Under the pieces are notes generated by a model that did no database searches, was not told the DNA's origin, and saw only the letters and a list, made by a program, of their open reading frames with translations. Made by a program: the position numbers and the translations under genes. From Wolbachia endosymbiont of Spodoptera picta (lineage in GTDB: Bacteria; Pseudomonadota; Alphaproteobacteria; Rickettsiales; Anaplasmataceae), in the NCBI RefSeq assembly GCF_018141665.1, contig NZ_CP067976.1, positions 186,001 through 250,000 on the forward strand: DNA of 64,000 bases. The letters are read 5' to 3'. Position 1 is the first letter of the stretch, and each line of letters begins with the position of its first letter. This document shows positions 27,668 to 38,671 of this stretch, in pieces.

Positions 27668-30600
27668 GTGTCTTTAATTAGAAGTTTAGTTGATGGAAAT
27701 CTTGAAGCTTTTAGACAAGAATTTGAATCTTTTTTAGATCGTTGTTCATCTTTCTCGCATCATGTGGGTTCAGGTCGTTTCCTTCCTGTATTCTTTTTTA
27801 GTATGTTTGCTACTGCACATGATGCTAATATCTTAAAAGCAAATGAGAGAGTGTATTTTCGTTTTGATAATCATGGTATTGATACAGGTGGTAGAAATAG
27901 AAATACAGGGAACCTAAAAGTCGCTGTTTATCGTGACGGACAGCAAGTTGTCAGATGTTACAGTATTTCTGATCGTCCTAATAGTGATGGGTTAAGGTTC
28001 AGTACAAGGGAGAGAAATGCTCTAGTGCAAGAGATTAGACAGCAAAATCCAAATTTAAGGGAAAAAGACTTAATTTTTGAGCAATACAAAGTATACATGC
28101 ATGGAAAGGGCAAGAGTCAGGGAAAGGCAATTGCAAAAGTATTCGGGGTGATTAGTGAAAGAGATAGATTTGCTAAATATTCAGCGTCTGAGGTTAGCCT
28201 TCTGAGGCATATAGAACGTAATAGGCTTAGGGAGATTAATGTGCTTGCGCCACGCAGTGTGTTGACAGTTAAGGAAATAGAAGGAATACAACTTAATCAA
28301 AATCAGCTCAGACAACTTGATAGATCAGTCAATTTTGCACAGGTAGTACAAAGTCAACAAGGGACTGACAACTTTATGGGAATACTAGCAAACAACCAAA
28401 AACAAAATGTAGAACGTAGAATGCGCGAGGAAGTTTTGCCATACATCACTCACATCTATGGTAATTACAAACAAGCGCTAAAAAATAATATTAAAAATCG
28501 CAATCAAAAATTTGAGAGTCACGGGTTTTTATTAAGTTTTTTAGTAAATTTTAGTCATCGCTACAAAATAGATATCGACCTTGAATTGTCTACTGGAAAT
28601 TCACACGTTGCTTTTCTTGTACATCATCAAGCAGAGAGAAAAAATATTTTTATTTTTAATATTACTAGATGTAAGGTACCGTCAGATGTTGCATTAAACC
28701 GTGCCATAGGCTACGCTGAAAGGTTATACAATTCTTCATTTATACCTACATCAAAGCATACTGTTTGTGTTGGATTGAATTTTAATGTAAATCTAGATCC
28801 TTTTAGTGTTGATACAGTAGAACTTCAACAGGATAAATTTCCTTTAGTACAAAGATTATTTGAGTGTGTAGAGAATGAAGGCATTAGAGAAAATGTTAGA
28901 GATTTCTTACTTGAACATCTTCCTGCTGAAATACCAAGAAATGCAGAGAATTATAATAGAATATTTGATTGCATAATTGGGTTCGCTTCTGGAAGTAGTG
29001 CTTTTGATAGGCACCATTTACAACTCGAAGGGGGAGGGGAAGCACCTGTAACAAAGTATACATTTAGACATGGTGATGAGGGTTTAAGATGTTTAACTAT
29101 GGTCTTTCATGCTGAAGGTTCTGATATAGTTATACTTCATATTAGAGCTCACGATGCACGACAACAAGGAGCAATCAATTTACAAGATCTTAATATGAAT
29201 GGGAATAATGTTCATGTATGGGAAGTTTCATACACATTTAATAATCAACTTTACTTTAATATTCATACAGGTAACCTTGGTTTATATCACAATTACCAAA
29301 ATAATAATGCAAATAATTTTATTGGTGGTAATCTTGTGAAAGTCCCTAATGCTGGAAATGTGTATAATGCCTTAGATCAAGTTTTAAATGATGGCTGGCG
29401 AGATAAAGCTCAGTATCAAGAATTACTTAGAAACATTTCTGCAGTATTAATGCCAGAAAATATGAATGGTAATGCAATAATAGATGTAGATAGCGAGGAC
29501 AAGTTTCGGTCTATATTGTATGGTGTGTTTTATAATTGTGACGATATTTGTAAAGTAGTTTCTAGGTGCAAGATAAGTCAAATATATATTTCCGATATAA
29601 GAATGGTAAGAAAAATAGTGGAGCGAGTAAATACAAGAGTTGCAGAGCATAGATTAGATCTCCTAGTATCAAGTCAACCTACAGAGAATGATTCAGATGT
29701 TCACTCAATTGGATTGATATTAGGATTTGCTAATGATCAAAGGGTAGTAGCACAACAGAGAAGTAATGCAAAACAGAAGATACGTAAATTTACGAATGAA
29801 GTGAAAAGATGTAGGTTACTTTCTACTTGTGAAAGTATGATTTTATCTTATGCTGTATTTAATAGAGGTGCACAGGGAGCAGAGGACCTTATATTTTCAC
29901 ATAGAAATAAACTTGACTCCAGTCGTGCTTCAGGACCCGGTGGAAGGACAGAAAGAATTGTAAGGCTAGAAGATGATATTTTACCCCTAGTAAATCTGCA
30001 TATTCAAGATAATATAATGGGTCTTAATTCGATAGAAAATGTGCATGATATACTCACACTAGACTTTGCAACAGATAATCGTTACTATCATTATTGGCTT
30101 CAAGAAAGGGATATACGTTCTGCTGCAAGGACAACACTATATAACTTACAGCCTGTTTTGCATAATAATGTGCTCTTTGCCACACTACCTATAGGGTGAG
30201 TAAATGATCATTTGCAAAAGTTGCAAAATCATATTAGCAATAAAGAAATGCAAAACAATGAAATATTGATATCAAATTTGATTGTTAATATAGATGGCAG
30301 CCATTGGGCTACATTAACTATTGCCTTTCAAAATAGGAAGTATTATGGGTATTATGCTAGTTCAACTGGTGGTAACGTTCCGGATAAGCTAAACAATCTT
30401 ATAGTAAATGGTGCTCCTGTTCCAGTCCATAATGTTCTTGCTGACCAGCAAGACAATGCGTTAGTACAGCAGAGAGATGGCCATAATTGCGGTATCTGGG
30501 CATTAGAAAACGCCAGAGATATTAGTCAAGCTTTACAACGAAATGGTGATCTTGGAGAACAAGGTAGAGGTGTGTTAGATGAAATGCGTGATCTTCTTAC

Positions 30601-30991
30601 GTTAAATGTTCCAGGCCTGGATAATATAGTTGATCCAGACAATCTTAGAAATGGACAATACTTTCAAGAGCGGAGAAGAGCAATCTCAAGAGAATTTCAA
30701 AACATTGATAATATTCACCAATTTCCTGAGGAGGAGCATTTACTCAATAGAAGGGTTGTTATATCATGTCAAAGGCTAAATGAAATTTGTCAATTACTAT
30801 TAAGTTTTTTAGAGCGCCAATATCCAACGCATGGGGTATGGCACCAGCAACCACAAGGAGGGAAAGGACCACCTATGTCACTTAGTGTTAGTGATATAGG
30901 CAATTTTGGTAACCCACAATCTACCTTAGAAGATCCTAAAGCTAGTAATATCTCTGATCTTAGCAAAGGTAAAAGTGGCAGGCAGAGGTAA
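27668..30991 (+). pseudogene. cifB: cytoplasmic incompatibility factor CifB, type I, with in-frame TGA
   Basis: GTG start at 27668 follows GGGAGG. The N-terminus (FRQEFESFLDRC, VGSGRFLPVFFFSMFATAHD, VYFRFDNHGIDTGGRNRNTG) is that of CidB-type CifB. Two PD-(D/E)XK-like regions follow (FESHGFLLSFLVNFSHRYKI; FRHGDEGLRCLTMVFHAEGS), both without a full catalytic set, as expected for type I. At 30197-30199 a TGA interrupts codon 844, and the same frame then continues to 30991 through the Ulp1 domain (GSHWATLTIAF, QQRDGHNCGIWALENA). His879 and Cys941 are present, but the Asp between them is Ser898 (GYYASSTGG). The product would thus stop before the deubiquitinase, which itself looks catalytically impaired. 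Confidence 0.9.
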
Positions 30992-31102
30992 CCGGTTGTG
31001 AAGGGAGTGTAAAAAAAACTTACATATCAAGTTATTTGAAGGAAAATCTTAAATGAGCAGCCGTTAACTTTACAGTATATAGTGTTAATAAATTTAAATA
31101 AT

Positions 31103-31170
31103 ATAACCATTTCCGGCGCTCAAAATCAGCAGTGTGAGAAGAGTTTGTTTTGGAATGAATTGGTCTACTA
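31103..31170 (+). repeat. dispersed noncoding repeat, copy 2 of 3
   Basis: ATAACCATTTCCGGCGCTCA, then AAATCAGCAGTGTGAGAAG and TTTTGGAATGAATTGGTCTA, matches the copy at 8968-9038 with a few changes. It lies 110 bp past the cifB stop. Confidence 0.6.
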
Positions 31171-31482
31171 TGTGATCTGTACAAACTTTTTAATATAATA
31201 ATTTTAATATACGCTGAAATCAGCTATATTAGCCTACTTTCACCACATTTATATATGAGCTAGTTTGCCTAACTTCGTTGCAAAGGTTGCAAGCTTCTAT
31301 TTTTACAATCCTATTTTTATGCAACTTGTTCTCAAAAATATACGACCTTTTTTGAAGGAGTAAATAATTCAATTTGTTGTGATGCTAAGGAACTAATGTT
31401 TTCTACATAAAAGAACCAATTTTACTATTATTTAATTGCTAATATTACATACTAGGTGAACATGTAAGGAGTATAGATCGAT
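31171..31482. other. gene-free stretch
   Basis: No frame or RNA is seen. Near 31214, AAATCAGCTATATTAGCC resembles a string at about 16798. The rest is AT-rich remnant sequence. Confidence 0.4.
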
Positions 31483-31614
31483 ACTAAAGTAAATTATGCA
31501 GGAATAGCTAGACGTGTCATAGCACATATTATTGACTGCTCTGTTGTTATGGGAGCTTCGTTAGTTTATTGTTTGCTTGTAATAATATGTAATAGTTTAA
31601 CAATACTAGAGTAG
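31483..31614 (+). pseudogene. RDD-family membrane protein, N-terminal relic
   Basis: A frame without start reads KVNYAGIARRVIAHIIDCSV, then VMGASLVYCLLVIICNSLTI. This resembles the first transmembrane helix of RDD proteins (Y-A-G..R-R...ID). It ends at TAG 31612-31614, where it meets the next relic head-on. Confidence 0.35.
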
Positions 31615-31702
31615 AGTTGAATTGAACAGAAAGATGATTCTTTGCTCTATCTATTAAATTACTAATGTCTCCTAATAGACTAGTAGTTATATCCATGTTC
31701 AT
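31549..31702 (-). pseudogene. YhcG/DUF1016-type nuclease, N-terminal relic
   Basis: From ATG 31702 (AAGG six bases before) the frame reads MDITTSLLGDISNLIDRAKN, then HLSVQFNSTLVLL. This is the start of the DUF1016 N-terminal domain (LI..AR..V....N..L..LYW) found in YhcG-type PD-(D/E)XK proteins. Similarity ends near 31610 where the RDD relic begins. Confidence 0.45.
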
Positions 31703-31771
31703 AACCTTACTTTTGGTAAGTATAACAGATGGTTTATTTTTATCCTAAAAAAACATTATTACTTCCACTTA

Positions 31772-31984
31772 TTACCTTGAAACCACAAGATACTGAATCC
31801 CCAACTTAAGACCATTTGCAAATACTGTTTTTGATCCTTCAGTTAATACTCTACCTTCTGTAAAATTATCTCTTTTTCGGCAAACTGGCTTACCATCTAC
31901 AAAAACATTGTTACTCCCACTAATGCAAAAATGCGGTGTTGTTTCTATACAATAATCCCCTAACCGCACAACTGATTTATTCAT
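31772..31984 (-). CDS. PAAR-like phage baseplate spike tip
   Basis: The 70-residue product reads MNKSVVRLGDYC, then SGSNNVFVDGKPVCRKRDNF and GSKTVFANGLKLG, the repeated G-S-x-x-V-F-V-D/N-G-K pattern of PAAR proteins. These sit on the tip of the gpV/VgrG spike of contractile tails. Its ATG directly follows the TAA of the gpV remnant, the normal order in WO baseplate modules. It is a bit short but complete; without an intact gpV it is probably useless. Confidence 0.75.
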   Translation of the reverse strand: MNKSVVRLGDYCIETTPHFCISGSNNVFVDGKPVCRKRDNFTEGRVLTEGSKTVFANGLKLGIQYLVVSR

Positions 31985-32120
31985 TTAATTAAGGTTTATT
32001 CTATCTGCTTTCAGTTTTATTTCGCTCTTCGTCATCTCTATGCTCGATTCCCCAGCTTTCAGTGTTATTTTGTCTAATACTTCAATCTCTAAATGATGTT
32101 TTTCCTTATCATATAACAAT
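31985..32120 (-). pseudogene. baseplate protein gpV, C-terminal fragment
   Basis: The frame reads YDKEKHHLEIEVLDKITLKA, then GESSIEMTKSEIKLKADRIN, ending LN just before the PAAR start. The I-x-L-K-A/I-x-M pattern is the beta-helical spike end of gpV-type proteins. Upstream the frame is closed and the IS110-family element begins, so most of gpV is lost. Confidence 0.6.
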
Positions 32121-32245
32121 CAACTATGTTTTTTAAAAAATTTTTTATTGTGTAATTTTGCAACTTGATCCAATCATGTAGGTAATAAAAATCCATTCGT
32201 CATAGGAATAGAATTTTATGTCAAACAGCTATTGCCTGCTTAAGC

Positions 32246-32307
32246 CAATGAATATGTGAATAAGTACTTTAAGTTTGTGTGGACGTACTTATTCACAATA
32301 TTCATTG
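32246..32307. repeat. inverted repeat at the end of the second IS110-family element
   Basis: CAATGAATATGTGAATAAGT (from 32246) pairs with ACTTATTCACAATATTCATT (to 32306) with a single extra base in one arm and a loop of about 17 bases. It touches the transposase stop and shares its core with the 27-bp hairpin at 14139-14217. Confidence 0.7.
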
Positions 32308-33261
32308 TCAGTTGCTACTGTGTGAAGCAATTGCTGCTTTAAGTCTTGCATTAGCAATTACTATAATTTTACGCATAAGAGCTGTTATAGCCACCATCTT
32401 CTTCTTACCACTTTCAACAAGCTTAGAATAAAAGGCACCAAGTACAGATTTTGACTTTGTAACAGCTATGGCTGATATGAAGAGCTTTGAACGAACATTA
32501 CTTCTACCGCCCATAATCCTTCGGTAACCAACAGCTTTACCACTTTCCTTAGGATGAGGTGCTACTCCGGCAAGACTTGCTACTTCTTTTCTACTTAAGT
32601 AGCCAAGCTCTGGCATTAAACACAAAAAATCTTGTGATAACTTTTTGCCTATTCCAGGAACTGTTTTAAGGATTTTTTGACGTTGTTGTAGCTCATGGCT
32701 TTCATCAATAATTTTTTGTATAGTGTCATTGAGTTCGTTTATTTGATTATTGAAAAATTCAATGGTCTTCTGGCAACTTTCCTTTATATGGTCATTTTCA
32801 GGAGCTTCCAGTCTACACTTTTCCTGAGTTCTCATTTGCGTAATGTCATCACGACGTTGACACAGTGCAGCTAGAGTTGATTGTTCTTTTGAAGTAGGTA
32901 CAAATAGAGAGAGAGTTTTATGGCGTTCACATCCGTATTGAGCAAGAGCCATCGCATCTGATTTATCAGACTTTGCTAAAGTTCCGTGAGACAAGATAAA
33001 ACTTTTTACTTTTCGAGTATTTGCTTGATGTACTGCAATATTCTTGCCAACAAGAAAATGTGATAAACCAAGCTCATATTTGCCTGTATTTTCTAAAGTT
33101 ACCAAAGAATTAGGTAGAATATCTGAAAACTTTTTAAACAACAGTTGCCAACCATCAGCATTATTGTCGAACTTGATAATGTTATTTTGGTTGTAAACTG
33201 CAGCAACATTTTTAAATTTTCCGATGTCAATGCCAATAAAATTTTGATAAGATGTAACCAT
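32308..33261 (-). mobile_element. IS110-family transposase (second, distinct type)
   Basis: The 317-residue product has FIGIDIGKFKNVAAVYNQ, TLENTGKYELGLSHFL and SDKSDAMALAQYG, which form the DEDD domain, then VPGIGKKLSQDFLCLMPELG, ASLAGVAPHPKESG and GGRSNVRSKLFISAIA of the Tnp20 domain with its serine. It differs clearly from the 13-kb copy, so the two belong to separate subgroups. The frame is complete with ATG at 33261. It separates the gpV remnant from the rest of the baseplate genes. Confidence 0.9.
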
Positions 33262-33445
33262 AATAAATCTCGATAGTTTTAGTTAATTTAAGATTGTAAA
33301 CGGGCGTATATATATTTCCCAAACAACTATTCAAACGTATCGAGAGATAGGGCTAGTGTACCTTGATACAAACGGTTGTAATACCAATTGGTTTTCGGTC
33401 GCACACGCCCGTGATAACTCTATTCCTATAGTGAGTAGAGTTATC
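33262..33445 (-). ncRNA. structured noncoding end of IS110-family element (candidate bridge/seek RNA)
   Basis: The 184 bases upstream of the transposase contain three complementary pairs: TCTCGATA (33268-33275) with TATCGAGA (33338-33345), ACGGGCGT (33300-33307) with ACGCCCGT (33405-33412), and a 10-bp hairpin GATAACTCTA/TAGAGTTATC (33413-33445). IS110-group enzymes use an RNA from such a region to choose targets. The structure is seen; the RNA role is inferred. Confidence 0.4.
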
Positions 33446-33540
33446 TTCCCTCTTACTTCATTTATATCATGTTTTTAACTTACAATTGGTTATATTGAAT
33501 ATTGCTACATTATGGTCAATAAAATCAGCAGAACAAGAAC

Positions 33541-33581
33541 TTTTTTAGCATTTTATTTTAGTTTGTATTTTTAAAACTAAA
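33541..33581 (-). repeat. relic of the gpI 3' end; direct repeat flanking the effector gene
   Basis: On the minus strand this reads ALVLKIQTKIKC-stop, nearly the last codons of gpI (GLALKIQTIIKC at 38672-38707). The two sites are in the same orientation on either side of the OTU-STAND-ankyrin gene. Confidence 0.6.
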
Positions 33582-33640
33582 GCCAGTGCTTGCAAAAACA
33601 CTTCTATTTTTTTTACTGCAATGTACTAAATGATATCACT

Positions 33641-33702
33641 ACTTTCAGTACCCAAAATCATCTAGTGAGAGAAGAGTTTTTCTTGGAATGTGTTGGTCTA
33701 CC
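33641..33702 (+). repeat. dispersed noncoding repeat, copy 3 of 3 (partial)
   Basis: CCAAAATCATCTAGTGAGAG, then TTTTTCTTGGAATGTGTTGGTCTA matches the 3' two thirds of the copy at 8968-9038. It lies 92 bp past the stop of the OTU-STAND-ankyrin gene. Confidence 0.5.
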
Positions 33703-33793
33703 ACTTGTTCTACGCGAATTTATATCAATTTATTACTTTATTTCTCTGTTTTTTTGAAATTCCCCTAATGAAATTAAATAGCTTACTGTAAAA

Positions 33794-36700
33794 TTAGCTT
33801 CCTTTTAAGTTCTTGTTATTCACAGATTCTACAGCAACACTATTAAATGAATATGCGGGAATCTCACTATTTATATTAACAATGCTTTCCGTTCTATCAG
33901 CAAGACCTTCAAATTGCATTGATATGTCTGATGGTAGATTCTGACTACCTTGAAGCAATTGTATATTTGATGCATTTTCTTCAAATGTTACACTAATATT
34001 TTCTAATTTTCTTTTTTTAGACTCGTTTAAATGTGCAGATCTCCTCTGTTGTCTTTTATGCAAACAATCCCTGAGTTTAGATTTCACATTAATTCGTTGC
34101 GTTAAAAGAGAAGAATACTCAATAAGGTCGCGAGCAATATCTAGGCGTTTAATAGTAATGGTAAGAGCATAAAATAAAGGACTCATACCACCTTCGTCCT
34201 GTAGATTTATATCAGCCCCTTTTCCTATAAGGTACTTAACACTACCCAAGTGAGCATATATGACAGCAAGGTGCAAAGGACTCACACCTTTTTTATTCTG
34301 TAGATTTACATTAGCCCCCTTTCCTACAAGATAGTCAATAATACCTGAGTGACCATATATGACAGCAAAGTGCAAAGGACTCATACCATCTTTGTCCTGT
34401 GCATTTACATTAGCTTCCTCTCCTACAAGATAGTCAATAACATTTAAATAACCACGTACGGCAGCAAAGTGCAAAAGACTCATACTACCTTTGTTCCGTG
34501 GATCTACCATAGTTCTTTGCGTTATAAGGCGCTTAATATTATCTAAGTGATTACACACTGTAGCATAGCATTCAGAACTCATATCATTTTTATGATATGG
34601 ATTTACACTTATAATAAACATCTTTTTCTCTATAAGGTATTTAGCAATATTTAATCTAACACTTTCAGCAGCATGGCAAAAAGGACTCATATAATCTTTA
34701 TCCTGTAGATTTACATTGGCACCTTTCTCTACAAGGTAGATAACAATATCTAAACGACTATTTTGAGTAGCAAAGTACAAAGGAGTTATACCATTTCTGT
34801 CATGTGAATTTACATTGGCACTTTTTTCTACAAGACATTTAACAATATCTATATTACCACTGATAACAGCATAGTGTAAAGGACTCATATCATTTTTATC
34901 ATGTAGATTTACATCAGCTCCTTCCTCTACAAGGTATTCAACAATATCTAAACGATTCTCTTCAATAGCAAAATGCAAGGGCCCTGAACTTTCATCTTGT
35001 AGATTTACATTGGCCCATTTTTCTATAAGATATTTAATAATATCTATATTACCACTGATAACAGCATAGTGTAAAGGAGTACCACCCTCTCCACTCAACT
35101 TATCAACCTCCCAATATTTATTGTCAATAAAATGCTTAACTACTTCTAGTTGACCACATACAGCAGCCCAGTGTAAAGAGGTAAGGTCGCGATTATCTCC
35201 ATCCAAATCACTTCCTTTCTCTATAAAGCATTTAACTATCTTTAAGTGACCATGCATGGCAGCACAGTCTAAAGAAGTAAATTTCATTTTATCAACAGCA
35301 TTAACAATTTTACTTAATTTATTTGAATCTACTTTCTTTAATATACGTTTAATAACTTTCTCATTACCATCTTTGGCTAGTAAATGTAAGATAGTACTTC
35401 CATCATAAAGAGAATCAATAAATTCATTAACTAACCTGTCATATTTACTTGCATGACTCCAAACAGATATAGCGTGATTTGCATTTGTAAGACAAAATGA
35501 TGTCATAATCTCTCTTAAAATTTCTTCTTCTGTTCCTGCTTGTTCTTTCTCTAATCTTATTGTTTTTTGTACTCCCATATGAACTCTTGCTATTGATTCC
35601 TCTAAATCAATCACTGAGAACTTATCAAGTAGATTAAGTGCATCCAAAACCTTTTGCTGATCGTTTTCTGATTTCTTATGAAGAAAAATTTCTGTTGTAT
35701 CAATTTGATCAGGACTCAAGTAAGCCATAGAGGCTAAAATATCATGCGATTGTTGTCCAATATCTTTTTCTTCTTTTATTTTGTCAAAGTTGACCTTCAA
35801 AGTCGTAAATAATTCTGGGGAGATATCTTGTTCCTCCAAACAATCAAGATTTGATTCTTGCATTACTTTACTATAGCGTTCTAGGTATTGACTAATACTA
35901 ATACCTTCTTCTCTAATGTATTTTGTTGCTTCTTTTAAAGCTAATGGAAAGTAACTCAACCCTTTTACTAACTTTACCATCTCGTAAATCTGTAAGTGTG
36001 AGTTATCCTCTATTCCTAAGGCTTTTTCAATAAACATTAAGGCTTCTGCTGAAGAAAATCCTTTATCCAAATTTATCTTTTCTATCTCTTCTTTCCAATC
36101 CTTATTGCGAGAAGTAATTAAGATGTAAGGCTGTTTTCCACCAAAAATGAAACCATAAGGCGGTAAAAATTTTTTAATCTCCTCATATTGACTGGCGTTG
36201 TCAAAAATAAAATAACTTTCTACATCCTGAAGTTTCTCATATACATTATCAACAATAGATTCAATTCTTTTCTTTTGAACATCATTGTAATCTACTTGCT
36301 CTTTACCTTCCATATCAGAATTGATTTTTTGTATACCTTTATAACCTCCTGTAGAAATTCCTAATTTTTTAGCTAGACTATAAAATGAATTTGAAAGGGT
36401 GCTACATGATTTGGCATTTATCCATATAACGTTACCTTTACTCTTTATACTATGCGCATAGCTTTTAGCTAGTTCACTTTTTCCTACTCCATAGCCTCCA
36501 TGAATTAAGATCATTCGTGGCATTTCTTCTTGTTTTTTAATGTCTAACTTCTCGTTTAACATCTTTAACATATTTCCTCTTTCTACAAAGAATTGTGGTA
36601 AATGGTCCAAATTAAAGAGAAACGGACGTACACTTTCCTCTTTTTTTGTTTGGAAATTCTTGATCTTTTCATACAGTTCTTCTATATCTTTTCTTTTCGT

Positions 36701-38588
36701 TGAATCGTTTCCATTAATCTCTTTTAATATATTACCAGCCAATTCTTTCTTTTTTTTCTCATTTAAAATATGCACATACTTTTCTTCTTTAGGTAAGTTA
36801 ACAAGCCTATACTTTTTGTCTACCTCCCACCACTTTTCTAATTCCCATGTAAAAGGAAGTCTATATCCATATTTTTCAGCATTATCATGTTTCCTCAGCT
36901 GATAATATTCAGTAGTATCATAATTTACTTTTTTTATTCCTACTCCTGTATATAATTCTGGGGTTATCCAAATTTTACCACTTTGCTTATCTTTCACTTT
37001 ATATCCAGACTGAAATGCTTCTGACTTAAAAAGTTTCGCTGGTTTTTTTAAAACTTGCTTAGCAAATGTTCTCGCTTTTGATTCACCTAAAACAACACCT
37101 TTTGTTATAAGATCAACGGAAAGTTCTTCTTTATTAGCTGAAATATAATTTATTACTCTGGATACAGCATCTATTGCTAATTTCTCAATCCCTCTCTCCC
37201 AAGAAAGGCTACTAACATCCATAATCCCAGTAAACTGCCCCTCAAATTTTTGAAAAATTTCCAAACTAGCATCTACTAAAATCTCTCTTGTGCTACCTTC
37301 TAAAGGCATAACTGTTGAAGAAACACTTTTTGCTCCTTTCTTATGCTCTTCTGCAGAAAGATAACCTATCATTTCAATTGCTTTATCAGGAATTACTCGC
37401 ATACCTGGTGGAATAGCACTCTTTATAGTTGAATCAACCAGACCTAATATTTTACCTGTTTTTTTTATTTTTGAACCTGATTTTACTTCTTCAGAGTATT
37501 GAAATAGTTTTTTTTCGAATTCTTTAACAAAAGTCTTAACAAAAAAAGTTGCTCTTTTCACTATTTCATCATCTGTAAGACCTATATCCTCTACCGTTAA
37601 CCTACAATCAATCAATGCACTATACCATGTACTACTGCTGCTTATAGATGAAGCTCTTGTTACTCTAGGACTATCTTGACTTCGTTCATGCTGAAGTTCT
37701 TCATCAGATAATCTGTCTTCATAATCAACTGTTGCTTCCATTATTGACTCATCAGGCAACACCTCTACACCAGGGCTAGATTCTTTATAGTCTTCACAGT
37801 CCATTTGATTGTCTGTGACATCTTTCATTTCTGCTTCGAAATTTTGTCGAAAATAAACAGACTCACTGTCCAATTTTTTTTCACTAGCCATGGTTTTATA
37901 ATAGTAAAGTGACGTTTGCTGTACTGTCCCTCTTAAGATTGGTTGAAAATGAAGACCTCCTTGATTTACTATATGTATAGTATCTTTTGTATAGTAAATT
38001 TTCTTACTAAGAATCTCGCTATTTAATATATCCTTTTGGTAACCTTCCTTATCAATAAGGTGATGCGTTATTACAACTTCTTTATCCCCATTAAGGGTTA
38101 TTTCAACAAAATGCAATCTTACATTATATACTATACAAATTATTCTTCCCTCAATCTCTGGTAGACCCCACACAGGCACATTTAATTTTAATCTATCTAT
38201 TACTTCAGATCCTTTCTCAATATCATTTGCGGTAAACCCAATGCGTGGAACAATAAGAAATGATTCTACAGTCATTTTTTAAAGCTTCTTTAAGCCATGA
38301 CGAGTCAATATTAAGTTGACTCTCTGCAAACAGCCTACAAATACGTCTTAAAGATTTTACAGTAAAGCCCCTATTAGGTTTAAGCTGTTCAAGCCCCTGT
38401 GCAACTGCGTGAAAGAAACAATCTCCCTTACCAATAGCTTCCCCTATTGTAAAACCTTCTGGCAAATCTAAACCAATAGGTATTTGTTGACTACTAGATG
38501 GTAGTGTATCTTTTTTTTGCTCTCTTATTAACTCAGATCGATTAACTGCTTGTTTAAAATAATTTACAGAATTCAATGTCTTTAACAC
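33794..38588 (-). pseudogene. OTU protease + STAND NTPase + ankyrin effector, frameshifted
   Basis: The 5' frame (GTG 38588 after GGGAG) carries the OTU box IGKGDCFFHAVAQGLEQL. In the A6 run at 38275-38280 it leaves the frame, and the other frame continues the OTU fold (PRIGFTANDIEKGSEVIDRL...NVPVWGLPEIEGRIICIVYN) as a 1493-residue stretch to 33794. Next come a Ser/Glu-rich linker, a helical region, a YGYR module, and an NB-ARC-type P-loop (ILIHGGYGVGKSELAKSYA near residue 597 of that stretch) with ILITSRNKDW sensor. Eleven or twelve ankyrin repeats (about 958-1381) follow, then a nuclear-localisation-like ESKKRKLEN tail. Intact it would be about 1600 residues. One base restores it, so an assembly error is possible. 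Tail and core resemble the 9-12.9 kb gene. Confidence 0.8.
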
Positions 38589-38671
38589 AATACTCCCACA
38601 TATTTATTGCGTAAAATGTAACTTTATTATGAATAATAAAGATCTAACAAGGCAAGAATTTTTTGCATGTT

